Shown piece by piece: positions 55,842 through 63,564 of a stretch of 64,000 nucleotides of DNA. This stretch comes from Ignavibacteriales bacterium (GTDB lineage: Bacteria > Bacteroidota > Ignavibacteria > Ignavibacteriales > Ignavibacteriaceae): the NCBI GenBank assembly GCA_016709765.1, contig JADJMD010000016.1, positions 62,001 through 126,000 on the forward strand. The letters run 5' to 3'. The number at the start of each line of letters is the position of its first letter. Position 1 is the first letter of the stretch. The notes under the pieces are model-generated. The model searched no databases and was not told where the DNA came from. It saw nothing but the letters and a program-made list of their open reading frames with translations. Made by a program: the position numbers and the translations under genes.

Positions 55842-56873
55842 ATGAAAAAGCTCATTGAAATAGATGGTTCATTCGGAGAAGGAGGCGGCCAGATTCTTAG
55901 GTCGTCTCTTTCGTTATCAATGTATACTCAACAGCCTATTTCAATAAAGAATATCAGAGCCGGAAGAAAAAAACCTGGCTTGATGCGTCAACATCTTACT
56001 GCAGTAAAAGCTGCAGCAGAAATTTGTAATGCTGAGGTTAAGGGAGCTGAGATTAGTTCTTTGAAAATGGAGTTTTATCCGAGAAAAGTAAAATCAGGTA
56101 ATTACAATTTCCATATAGGTACAGCTGGAAGCACTACTCTTGTCTTACAAGCAATTCTTCCTGTTCTTATGCTTGCTGATGGTGAATCGAATATCAGTAT
56201 AGGCGGAGGTACTCATAATGAATTTTCTCCACCAGTAGATTTTCTTAATTATTCATTTTTTAAGCAGTTAAAGAAAATGGGTCCTGATGTAAATATTAAT
56301 ATCGGGAAATTCGGATTCTATCCAGTTGGAGGCGGGGAAATCTCTGTTAAGATAAACCCAGTCCAGAAATTAAATAAAATTGATATTCTCCAGAAAGGAG
56401 AACAAATATGCAAAAAAGCAATAGCATATTCGTCACTGATTCCCGAAAGTATTGGTAAAAGTGAAATGAAAATCATTCAAAAAAAACTAGATTGGAATGA
56501 AGTAAACTGTATGGCAAAAATGGTTGATTCGCCGGGACCAGGAAATGTTGTTCTACTTATTGATGAAAATGAAAATTCAACAGAAGTGTTTACCGGGTTC
56601 GGAAGAAGAAATTATAAGTTGAAAAATGTAATAGATGACGTATTGGGAGAATACGCGGAATATTCAGATGCTGATGTTCCGGTTTATAAATATCTGGCTG
56701 ATCAATTAATAATTCCGATGGCACTTGCTGGCGGCGGGAGTTTTGTTACTACCGAATCGTCATCACATACTCTTACAAACATTGAGGTTGTGAAAAGGTT
56801 TTTAGGAATTGAAATCACTGTTGAAAAAATTAATGAGAAGCAATATCAGGTCAGAATTGGTGATAAGGCCTGA
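55842..56873 (+). CDS. rtcA: RNA 3'-terminal phosphate cyclase
   Basis: The 343-aa enzyme turns RNA 3'-phosphate ends into 2',3'-cyclic phosphates via an adenylylated His. Motifs are EIDGSFGEGGGQILRSSLSLS, IRAGRKKPGLMRQHL, GTAGSTTLVLQAILPV, GGGTHNEFSPPVDFL, and SSSHTLTNIEVVKRFL with the active-site His. Length is normal for RtcA. It lies 2 bp after the slipin gene and is followed 28 bp later by the tRNA array with no terminator between, so the array is probably on the same transcript. Confidence 0.94.
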   Translation: MKKLIEIDGSFGEGGGQILRSSLSLSMYTQQPISIKNIRAGRKKPGLMRQHLTAVKAAAEICNAEVKGAEISSLKMEFYPRKVKSGNYNFHIGTAGSTTLVLQAILPVLMLADGESNISIGGGTHNEFSPPVDFLNYSFFKQLKKMGPDVNINIGKFGFYPVGGGEISVKINPVQKLNKIDILQKGEQICKKAIAYSSLIPESIGKSEMKIIQKKLDWNEVNCMAKMVDSPGPGNVVLLIDENENSTEVFTGFGRRNYKLKNVIDDVLGEYAEYSDADVPVYKYLADQLIIPMALAGGGSFVTTESSSHTLTNIEVVKRFLGIEITVEKINEKQYQVRIGDKA

Positions 56874-56901
56874 ATAAAAATTAATTGAACAGCGGCTTTA
56901 T

Positions 56902-56973
56902 AGTTCTGTGGTGCAAAGGCAAGCACATTGGGCTTTGAACCCAAAGATGTAGGTTCAATTCCTGCCGGAACTG
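56902..56973 (+). tRNA. tRNA-Gln(TTG) in the rtc array
   Basis: Acceptor AGTTCTG/CGGAACT (one wobble), D stem GTGC/GCAC, anticodon stem TTGGG/CCCAA with loop CTTTGAA, T arm GTAGG TTCAATT CCTGC. No CCA. Starts 28 bp after rtcA. Fold appears functional. Confidence 0.85.
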
Positions 56974-56981
56974 CATATTAC

Positions 56982-57055
56982 GGAAAGGTAGCTCAGCAGG
57001 TAGAGCAAGCGGTTGAAGCCCGTTGTTTGCGTGGGTTCGATTCCTACCCTTTCCA
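56982..57055 (+). tRNA. tRNA-Phe(GAA) in the rtc array
   Basis: Perfect acceptor GGAAAGG/CCTTTCC, D stem GCTC/GAGC, anticodon stem AGCGG/CCGTT with loop TTGAAGC, T arm GTGGG TTCGATT CCTAC. No CCA. Position 38 is C, slightly unusual. Confidence 0.87.
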
Positions 57056-57065
57056 CAAAAAACTT

Positions 57066-57137
57066 GGCAGGTTTGAGCAGCGGCAGCTCATCAGTTTCAT
57101 AAGCTGAAGGTCATTGGTTCGAATCCAATACCCGCTA
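57066..57137 (+). tRNA. tRNA-Met(CAT)-like gene in the rtc array
   Basis: Anticodon stem TCAGT/GCTGA with loop TTCATAA, D stem GAGC/GCTC with a short loop, T arm ATTGG TTCGAAT CCAAT. The acceptor GGCAGGT/ACCCGCT has an A-C mismatch at pair 4:69. It could read AUG or, if modified, AUA. Confidence 0.78.
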
Positions 57138-57138
57138 C

Positions 57139-57212
57139 CCTACGGAAGCATAATTAGTAAATGCACCCGGCTTATATCCGGGAGATAGTGGGTGCGAATC
57201 CTACCCGTAGGA
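57139..57212 (+). tRNA. tRNA-Ile(TAT)-like gene in the rtc array
   Basis: Perfect acceptor CCTACGG/CCGTAGG, D stem GCAT/ATGC, anticodon stem CCCGG/CCGGG with loop CTTATAT, T stem GTGGG/CCTAC. The T loop is TGCGAAT: the invariant second T (pseudouridine 55) is G, which should disturb the elbow. Confidence 0.78.
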
Positions 57213-57286
57213 CTTCATTGTACTTAAATAGATAGATTTAAAAATTTTTAAAATTGGTATTCATTTCCTTTCATGACATTATTATG

Positions 57287-57357
57287 GTGTTTGTGGTGTA
57301 ATGGTAGCACAATTGGCTGTGACCCAATAGGACTAAGTTCAAATCTTAGCTTACACC
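57287..57357 (+). tRNA. tRNA-His(GTG)-like gene in the rtc array
   Basis: Anticodon stem ATTGG/CCAAT with loop CTGTGAC, D stem GTGT/GCAC, T arm CTAAG TTCAAAT CTTAG, and a G at -1 (57286) as expected for His. The acceptor GTGTTTG/CTTACAC has T-T mismatches at pairs 5:68 and 6:67. A 74-nt gap separates it from the Ile gene. Confidence 0.75.
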
Positions 57358-57363
57358 CAACAT

Positions 57364-57446
57364 GCAAGTATGGTGGAATTGGTATACACGGTAGTCTTAG
57401 AAACTACTGCCCAAAAGGCTTGAAGGTTCGAGTCCTTCTACTTGTA
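57364..57446 (+). tRNA. tRNA-Leu(TAG) in the rtc array
   Basis: Acceptor GCAAGTA/TACTTGT (one wobble), anticodon stem GTAGT/ACTAC with loop CTTAGAA, a long class-II variable arm, T arm GAAGG TTCGAGT CCTTC. Fold appears intact; the next bases are CA but full CCA is not encoded. Confidence 0.87.
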
Positions 57447-57451
57447 CAAAT

Positions 57452-57524
57452 GCCTTCGAAGCATTATAGGTTGATGCACCGGTTTTGTAAACCGGAGAAC
57501 AGGGTTCGAATCATTGCGTTGGCT
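57452..57524 (+). tRNA. tRNA-Thr(TGT)-like gene in the rtc array
   Basis: Anticodon stem CCGGT/ACCGG with loop TTTGTAA, D stem GCAT/ATGC. The acceptor GCCTTCG/CGTTGGC has T-T mismatches at pairs 4:69 and 5:68, and the T stem CAGGG/CATTG has a G-A mismatch. Same anticodon as the boundary tRNA-Thr at 30222 but a different body. Confidence 0.72.
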
Positions 57525-57528
57525 CGAT

Positions 57529-57600
57529 GTCGTTATCGTCTAACGGATAAGATGCCTGGCTACGAACCAGGAGATTAAGGTTCAAATACTTATAACGATT
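57529..57600 (+). tRNA. tRNA-Arg(ACG) in the rtc array
   Basis: Acceptor GTCGTTA/TAACGAT (one wobble), D stem GTCT/AGAT, anticodon stem CCTGG/CCAGG with loop CTACGAA, T stem TAAGG/ACTTA with one G-A mismatch. The ACG anticodon would be edited to ICG in normal Arg tRNAs. Confidence 0.8.
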
Positions 57601-57604
57601 CCAA

Positions 57605-57678
57605 TGCTCTCTTAGTATAACGGATAATGCAAATGTTTTATAAACAGTTAGACGCGGGTTCGAGTCCCATAGCCAGTT
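57605..57678 (+). ncRNA. Chimeric tRNA-like end of the array, 3' half derived from tRNA-Thr att
   Basis: The 5' half gives D stem GTAT/ATGC and anticodon stem AATGT/ACAGT (one mismatch) with loop TTTATAA (TAT). The 3' half from 57654 is the tRNA-Thr T arm and acceptor strand. The resulting acceptor GCTCTCT/AGCCAGT has C-C mismatches or equivalents at pairs 4:69 and 5:68. Confidence 0.65.
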
Positions 57679-57680
57679 CA
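57654..57680 (+). repeat. Right att: diverged third copy of the tRNA-Thr 3' end
   Basis: 25 of 27 bases match 30270-30296 and 52448-52474. It is followed by a terminator as in the other two copies. It marks the outer right edge of the tandem insertion; trmO starts 86 bp later. Confidence 0.8.
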
Positions 57681-57687
57681 TTAAATC

Positions 57688-57717
57688 CTCTAAAATAAAA
57701 TATTTTAGGAGTTTTTT
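57688..57717 (+). terminator. Terminator after the tRNA array
   Basis: CTCTAAAAT (57688-57696) pairs with ATTTTAGGAG (57702-57711) with a one-base bulge, followed by six Ts. Confidence 0.85.
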
Positions 57718-57765
57718 ATTTCTTCAATCAATTGATCTGACCTGATAATAAATTTAATTTTGATT

Positions 57766-58500
57766 ATGAATAAAGAAATATTATTGAGTCCAATCGGTTT
57801 TGTTCGATCTGATCTTAAGCAGCGGTATGAAACTCCAAGACAGGGGGTTCTTGCAAAGCAAAGTAAAGCAATTATTTATCTTAATCCTAAAAATAATTTT
57901 GAGCAAGCTTTAAAAGATTTGGATGGCTTTGAAAGAATATGGATCATCTATCAGTTCCATCTTAATAAAAACTGGAAACCCCTGGTCACTCCACCACGGC
58001 ATACAAGAAATAAAGTTGGGGTATTTGCAACTCGTGCTCCTTACAGACCAAATCAGATTGGATTAAGTTGTGTTAAATTTGATAAAGTTGATGGATTAAA
58101 AATATTTATTTCAGAATCTGATATTCTTGATGGCACACCGGTATTTGATATTAAACCATACTTACCTTATTCAGATTCTTTCCCTGGTGTTAAAACTGGT
58201 TGGGCAAAAAGTGATCTTTCTGAAATTTACAATGTTACTATTAGCTCTAAAGCTAAATTTGCTGGTGAGGAGTTAAAATTAGAAAAAGACATTAATCTTT
58301 TTGATTATGCACGGATCCAGCTTGAATTTAATCCAATTGATTTATCGAGGAAAAGAATAAGTAAAATTAATGCTAAAAAATCAGGGAGAGAAATTTTTGC
58401 GTTAAGTTACCAGGACTGGCAAATCCATTATGTTGTTGATGAATTAAAAAAGAATGTTAAAATTCTTAATATCATTTTTGTTGATAGGAAAAAATTATGA
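57766..58500 (+). CDS. trmO: tRNA (t6A37) N6-methyltransferase TrmO
   Basis: The protein is 244 aa from ATG 57766; the TTG at 57760 is an alternative start. The N-terminal beta-barrel domain has LLSPIGFVRSDLKQRYETPRQG, ERIWIIYQFHLN, RHTRNKVGVFATRAPYRPNQIGLS and DILDGTPVFDIKPYLPY, all typical of TrmO/TsaA (YaeB). In E. coli TrmO methylates t6A37 in tRNA-Thr. The C-terminal domain is shorter and less conserved. It overlaps the next gene by 4 bp (ATGA). Confidence 0.92.
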   Translation: MNKEILLSPIGFVRSDLKQRYETPRQGVLAKQSKAIIYLNPKNNFEQALKDLDGFERIWIIYQFHLNKNWKPLVTPPRHTRNKVGVFATRAPYRPNQIGLSCVKFDKVDGLKIFISESDILDGTPVFDIKPYLPYSDSFPGVKTGWAKSDLSEIYNVTISSKAKFAGEELKLEKDINLFDYARIQLEFNPIDLSRKRISKINAKKSGREIFALSYQDWQIHYVVDELKKNVKILNIIFVDRKKL

Positions 58501-59387
58501 AACTGTTACTCATACTTCTGCTTGCGATTTCTTTGATCCAAACTTCATCATGTACTCAATCAAAGGAAGAAACAAAAACATTACTTATCAGATGCGATGA
58601 TCTGGGGATGTCTCACTCTGTTAATATGGCATTCAAAGAATTGATGGAATCTGGACTAATGTTTTCAGCATCTGTAATGTTTCCTTGTGCCTGGTATCAG
58701 GAAGCTGTGGATATTTTAAAAGCTAATCCGCAAATAACTGTTGGTATTCATTTAACATTAAATGCCGAATGGAAAAATTATCGTTGGGGACCAGTTTCAG
58801 GAAAAGACAAAGTTCCGTCATTGGTTGATAAAGATGGTTACTTCTTTCCTTCACGTGCAACTTTTTTTGCAAATAATCCTAAAACAGAAGAAGTTGAAAT
58901 TGAATTACGTGCTCAGATCGAAAGAGCAATTAATAGTGGTTTAAGAATATCCTATCTTGATTATCATATGGGTACTGCTGTTGATAAACCTGAACTAAGA
59001 AGTATAGTTGAAAAACTTGCAAAGGAATACGGACTTGCCATCTCCCGTTATTTTGGAGAAGTTGATGTCGAAAGTATGTATGCGGTTGAGATAAATAAAA
59101 AACATGATTACTTATTAAATCTTATTGAAAAAATTGAGCCAGGAAAAATCAATCTACTTGTTTGTCATGTTGGAAAAGATCATCCGGAATTACGGGCAAT
59201 GATTGATATGAATTCTTTTGGTTTAAGTGAGATGAGCAAACATCGCGAAGCAGAACTGAATGCATTAGTTTCTGCAAAGCTTCAAAACATTTTCGAAAAA
59301 AATAATATCAAGCTTATAAACTACAACGATTTGATAAATGAAATAGGAGTGGATAAAATGAAATCTCCTGTTGAATCAGGATATTGA
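58497..59387 (+). CDS. YdjC/ChbG/HpnK-family deacetylase-like lipoprotein
   Basis: The 296-aa protein has a lipoprotein signal (LAISLIQTSSC, Cys about 19) and a YdjC-type domain: LIRCDDLGMSHSVNMAF with the metal-binding Asp pair, VGIHLTLNAEW with His, YLDYHMGTAV, and LLVCHVGKDHPELR. Family members deacetylate chitooligosaccharides or similar sugars. A periplasmic or surface location is expected from the lipobox. It overlaps trmO by 4 bp. Confidence 0.88.
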   Translation: MKLLLILLLAISLIQTSSCTQSKEETKTLLIRCDDLGMSHSVNMAFKELMESGLMFSASVMFPCAWYQEAVDILKANPQITVGIHLTLNAEWKNYRWGPVSGKDKVPSLVDKDGYFFPSRATFFANNPKTEEVEIELRAQIERAINSGLRISYLDYHMGTAVDKPELRSIVEKLAKEYGLAISRYFGEVDVESMYAVEINKKHDYLLNLIEKIEPGKINLLVCHVGKDHPELRAMIDMNSFGLSEMSKHREAELNALVSAKLQNIFEKNNIKLINYNDLINEIGVDKMKSPVESGY

Positions 59388-59508
59388 ATAAACGATTCTC
59401 AATCATCAATATTTTATAACTAATTCTATATTTTGCCCTATCAACAATTGACTAAAACACTTTTTTAAGTTAATTTTAAAGAGCACTAATCACTCTTAGG
59501 GGAGTTAT

Positions 59509-59658
59509 ATGTGTTCTGAGCATGATTATTTTATTATTAAAATAGAGTCTTATCCGGCAGCTGCAAAAAGTGTGGCAACTGCATTTCACTATTCTTTCCT
59601 AAATCTTCCAACGCAATTTCACATCCTAAAATTATATCCAAACAAAGGTGTAGTATGA
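59509..59658 (+). CDS. Small leader-like ORF coupled to the LamG gene
   Basis: A 49-aa frame starts at ATG 59509 after a strong AGGGGA Shine-Dalgarno (59498-59503) and ends with TGA overlapping the ATG of the next gene (ATGA). The product (MCSEHDYFIIKIESYP, ending LYPNKGVV) has no signal peptide or known motif. The large gene lacks a strong Shine-Dalgarno of its own, so translation may be coupled through this ORF. Confidence 0.5.
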   Translation: MCSEHDYFIIKIESYPAAAKSVATAFHYSFLNLPTQFHILKLYPNKGVV

Positions 59659-62600
59659 AAACTTTTTTACTTTTTATTTTAGCTATTTCTTGTTTGAGTT
59701 TTGCACAAACTTTTAATAATGTAGAATTAAATAGCAGTGATTCCACATTGGTTGCATATCTACCATTAAACGGCAACGCAATTGATGCAAGTGGCAATGG
59801 ATACGATGGTACTGTAAATGGAAATGCATTACTAATAGCAGATAGATTTAATACACCCGACAGAGCATACACCTTTCCGGATCAATCAAGCAGTATATCA
59901 TTGGCAAATTCTGTTAATATGAATCTGGAGACAGGCTTTACAATAAATGCCTGGATAAAATATAAAAGTGGAGGTACGAAGATCATAGTATGCAAACACG
60001 TTTGCGGATTTGTAAATGGATTCCTTTTTGGAATTGATACTGACGGACAATTACAATTATGGTTAGGTCAGAATGGCTGGTCGACTGTTAGAACAAATCA
60101 GACTTTTCTAGAAGACCAATGGTATATGGTTACAGCAACGTATAATACAAGTTCTGGAATTGCTAAAGTTTATGTTGACGTCCAAATCGGTGGAACAGGA
60201 AATGTTGCATATAATAACTTTAGTTCTAATCCCATTTCAATTGGCGAGTCTTACCAGAACAATTGTACAGCAGGTAATATGAATGGTGCTGTTGATGAGG
60301 TTAAAATTTATAACAGACCCTTGAGTGATGCAGAAATTCTTGATGAATACAATAACACTTACAATGATTTAGTTTTGTTCTTACCCTTTAACGGAAACGC
60401 AAATGATGAAAGTGGAAATGGAAACAACGGAACTGTTACCGGAGCCGCCTTAACTCAGGATAGATTTGGTGTTGGTGGACAGGCATACAGTTTTAATGGA
60501 ACAGATAATTTTATAACCATCCCAGATAATCCAAACTTGTTTTCCGATGAACTAACTATTTCCTGGTGGTATAAAATGACAGAAATATTAGGAGGTGAAA
60601 GAGTTGTTATCGGCTGGGTTGATGGTGGACATCGGTATCAGCAATTCTTCAATGGCGGCCAGTTAAGTTATTTAAACGGATACAATGTTGCTCAACCCGG
60701 AATGTACTTTAATCCAATTTACGGATTGAATGATCTTAATATTTGGAAAAACGTTGTAGTCACTTACCAAAAAACAGGTGCATCAACCTCTACAACTTCA
60801 ATTTATGTGGATGGAGAGTTGAAGCAAACTGATAATCATACTTTAGCGATGGATTATGCTTCAGGATCTGATTTCTTCATTGGTAAAAACCATAACGGAA
60901 ATTTCTTTAAAGGATATCTGGATGATATAAGAATTTATGATCGTGCTTTAAATGAAAATGAAATAACTGAGCTTTACAATGATAGTACAACATATGAGCC
61001 TATAACAATCAGTAGTGTCTATCCACAACAGAATTCATCCTACTTTAAACCAGATGAAACAATTAAAATATTCTTTGCGGAACCAATGAATCCCTCTACA
61101 ATTACAGGTAACAATGTTTTCGTGCATGGAAGTTTAACCGGCAAACATTTATTTAATGTTTCATATACATCTGCAACCAACTCACTAGAAATTTTACCCA
61201 CAACTACATTTAAGTATGGTGAGTTGATAACTGTTTCACTTGATAGTTTGATCATAAATGCGGCAGGTCAGAATATTACTCCTTATGTTTTTCAGTTTAA
61301 TGTTAAACCTGAATCAGGTTCATTAAAGTTTGCAGTAGCAGATTCCTTCCAGTTAAATTTTTCTCCAACAAATATTACATGTGGAGATTTTAATAATGAC
61401 GGGCGAATAGATGTTATTGCAAGTAATTACGATAGCTTAAAATATACTGTACTTCTAAATAACGGATCGGGAGGTTTTACGCTCGGTGAAGAAATGGCGG
61501 GTGAATTTAAGCCATACTCTATTTCATTTACAGATATAGATAATGATAGGGATCTGGATATGATCATTGCTACCAATGAAGAAAATAAGATTAGAATTCT
61601 AAGAAATACTGGTCAAGGAATATTCTCTTGGGTACTACCTATAGATGTTAATGCTCCAATTGGTGTTTGCCCAGGTGATTTTGATGGAGATGGTGATAAT
61701 GATTTTGTTGCTTTAGTTAATTATGCCAATTTCGATGGAAGAGCTTATTTCTATAAAAATGATGGTAGTGGAAATTTCACTGAAAGCGGATTTACCTCAA
61801 CAGGTTTTCCTCAAGCTATAAAAAATATCGTTGGGGATATTGATAACGACGGTGATCTTGATATTCTTGGTGGAACAAGTGATTACTGGGGTGTTTATAA
61901 AATCCTGGTAAATGATGGTACTGGTAATTTTACTTATTCAGGCGGACCATATATAGGTCCAAACCCTGATGAAATAGCAGGAGGTGATTTTAATGGCGAT
62001 TATTATTTAGATTTTATTAGATGCGATTGGTACCAAAGTGGTCTTGGTATAGCCTTAAATGACTCTCTCGGTGGATTCAATAATTATCTTAATCTCGGTA
62101 ATGTAGGCGGTAGCCCTCGTAATCCGGTTGTAAGTGATTTTGATGGCGATGGCGATTTAGATGCTGTGAATACCAATGGAAATAATATTCAAATACTTAC
62201 AAATAACGGATCCTTAAGTTTCATTCTTGATAATTCATATCCTATGCAAGCCTTAAATGGAATTACAGCATCTGATTTTGATGGTAATGGTAGTGTAGAT
62301 TTAGTTGGAATCTGTTCAGCAACAAATCAAATTAAATTCTTAAAAAACTGTGTTGATAGCCTTGTTGCTTACTATCCATTTTCAAATAATACAAATGATT
62401 ATTCCGGAAATATTAATAATGGAATAAATTACAATGGAGCTTTAAGCAAAGACAGATATGGAAATGATAACAATTCAATGTTCTTTAATGGTGTTAATAG
62501 TTATATAGAAGGAATAAACCCGGGAAACAATTTACCAGTTGGCAATTCTCCAAGAACTTTTAGTGCTTGGATTAGAAACTTAGAGTATAATCAATGGGGA

Positions 62601-63557
62601 AGTAACATTTTTCATTATGGAACTGCTCAGGCTGCACCAACGAATTTCCATTTTCTGATAACTGATGTTTTAGGATTAGGAAATGGTTACGGGTATGGCG
62701 TTGTTTATGGAAATATAAATTTAAATGATTCTTCGTGGCATTTTGTTAGTGGTGTTTATGAAGGCGGCACAGAAAGAATTACTAAATTGTATGTTGATGG
62801 GCAATTAGATGTTACTGGAGTAATCACAAGTGAACCAAATACGGTTCTTGGTAATAACTGGAAGATTAGTCAATTCATTGCCAGCGGAATACCATTTAAA
62901 GGAGACATTGATGAATTAAAAGTTTTTAATGTCGCTTTGTCTGATCAGAATGTTTGGGATATGTACAAAGCAACAACAACAGCCCCAAATTTATTATTTC
63001 CAGGTAATGATTCAAGTTTAATTAATCCTCAAACTTTGATCCTAGATTGGGACAGCACAATAACAGCAACATCTTATAGACTATTATTATCAAATGATTC
63101 TTTATTCAATACAACTCTTCATGATACTTTAATAAATGTTTCTTCTTTTGATTTTTACAACTGGTTTTCAGTAAACATTGATAACCTTTACTGGAAAGTT
63201 AGAACAATTAATGATGGCGGAATTGGTCCCTGGTCTCAAATCAATCACTTTAATATAATGTTAACTGATATCGAAGAAGAATCACAGCTTCCAAGAGAAT
63301 TTGCTTTGATGCAGAATTATCCTAACCCATTTAACCCAAGCACAATCATATCCTATCATTTACCAAAAGCAAGCAGCGTAAAGTTAAAAGTTTATGATTT
63401 ACTTGGAAACGAAGTTACTACCTTAGTTAACGAAGAACAACAAGCTGGAATTTACAATGAACAATATGTTAATACCAATTTAAGTTCTGGAATTTACTTC
63501 TATCAACTTAAAGCAGGAGATTTTATTCAAACAAAAAAAATGATTTTAATGAAGTGA
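59655..63557 (+). CDS. T9SS surface protein with LamG, Ig-like and VCBS domains
   Basis: The 1300-aa protein has a signal peptide ending CLSFAQ. Two LamG-like domains (about 30-235 and 237-440) each open with LFLPFNGNANDESGNGNNGTV-type text. An Ig-like domain of the SbsA kind (about 455-560) follows. A VCBS/FG-GAP region (about 570-900) has many GDFDGDGDND and DIDNDGDLDILGG Ca-binding loops. A third LamG (about 905-1110) and an Fn3-like strand set precede the sorting domain (LMQNYPNPFNPST, ending FIQTKKMILMK). Sugar or matrix binding at the surface is likely. Followed 7 bp later by another secreted gene. Confidence 0.88.
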   Translation: MKTFLLFILAISCLSFAQTFNNVELNSSDSTLVAYLPLNGNAIDASGNGYDGTVNGNALLIADRFNTPDRAYTFPDQSSSISLANSVNMNLETGFTINAWIKYKSGGTKIIVCKHVCGFVNGFLFGIDTDGQLQLWLGQNGWSTVRTNQTFLEDQWYMVTATYNTSSGIAKVYVDVQIGGTGNVAYNNFSSNPISIGESYQNNCTAGNMNGAVDEVKIYNRPLSDAEILDEYNNTYNDLVLFLPFNGNANDESGNGNNGTVTGAALTQDRFGVGGQAYSFNGTDNFITIPDNPNLFSDELTISWWYKMTEILGGERVVIGWVDGGHRYQQFFNGGQLSYLNGYNVAQPGMYFNPIYGLNDLNIWKNVVVTYQKTGASTSTTSIYVDGELKQTDNHTLAMDYASGSDFFIGKNHNGNFFKGYLDDIRIYDRALNENEITELYNDSTTYEPITISSVYPQQNSSYFKPDETIKIFFAEPMNPSTITGNNVFVHGSLTGKHLFNVSYTSATNSLEILPTTTFKYGELITVSLDSLIINAAGQNITPYVFQFNVKPESGSLKFAVADSFQLNFSPTNITCGDFNNDGRIDVIASNYDSLKYTVLLNNGSGGFTLGEEMAGEFKPYSISFTDIDNDRDLDMIIATNEENKIRILRNTGQGIFSWVLPIDVNAPIGVCPGDFDGDGDNDFVALVNYANFDGRAYFYKNDGSGNFTESGFTSTGFPQAIKNIVGDIDNDGDLDILGGTSDYWGVYKILVNDGTGNFTYSGGPYIGPNPDEIAGGDFNGDYYLDFIRCDWYQSGLGIALNDSLGGFNNYLNLGNVGGSPRNPVVSDFDGDGDLDAVNTNGNNIQILTNNGSLSFILDNSYPMQALNGITASDFDGNGSVDLVGICSATNQIKFLKNCVDSLVAYYPFSNNTNDYSGNINNGINYNGALSKDRYGNDNNSMFFNGVNSYIEGINPGNNLPVGNSPRTFSAWIRNLEYNQWGSNIFHYGTAQAAPTNFHFLITDVLGLGNGYGYGVVYGNINLNDSSWHFVSGVYEGGTERITKLYVDGQLDVTGVITSEPNTVLGNNWKISQFIASGIPFKGDIDELKVFNVALSDQNVWDMYKATTTAPNLLFPGNDSSLINPQTLILDWDSTITATSYRLLLSNDSLFNTTLHDTLINVSSFDFYNWFSVNIDNLYWKVRTINDGGIGPWSQINHFNIMLTDIEEESQLPREFALMQNYPNPFNPSTIISYHLPKASSVKLKVYDLLGNEVTTLVNEEQQAGIYNEQYVNTNLSSGIYFYQLKAGDFIQTKKMILMK

Positions 63558-63564
63558 GGCTAAA

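Noticed and set aside
57273..57578. 101-aa reading frame across the tRNA array
   Set aside because: It runs through the His, Leu, Thr and Arg tRNA-like folds and encodes tRNA text; not a protein gene.
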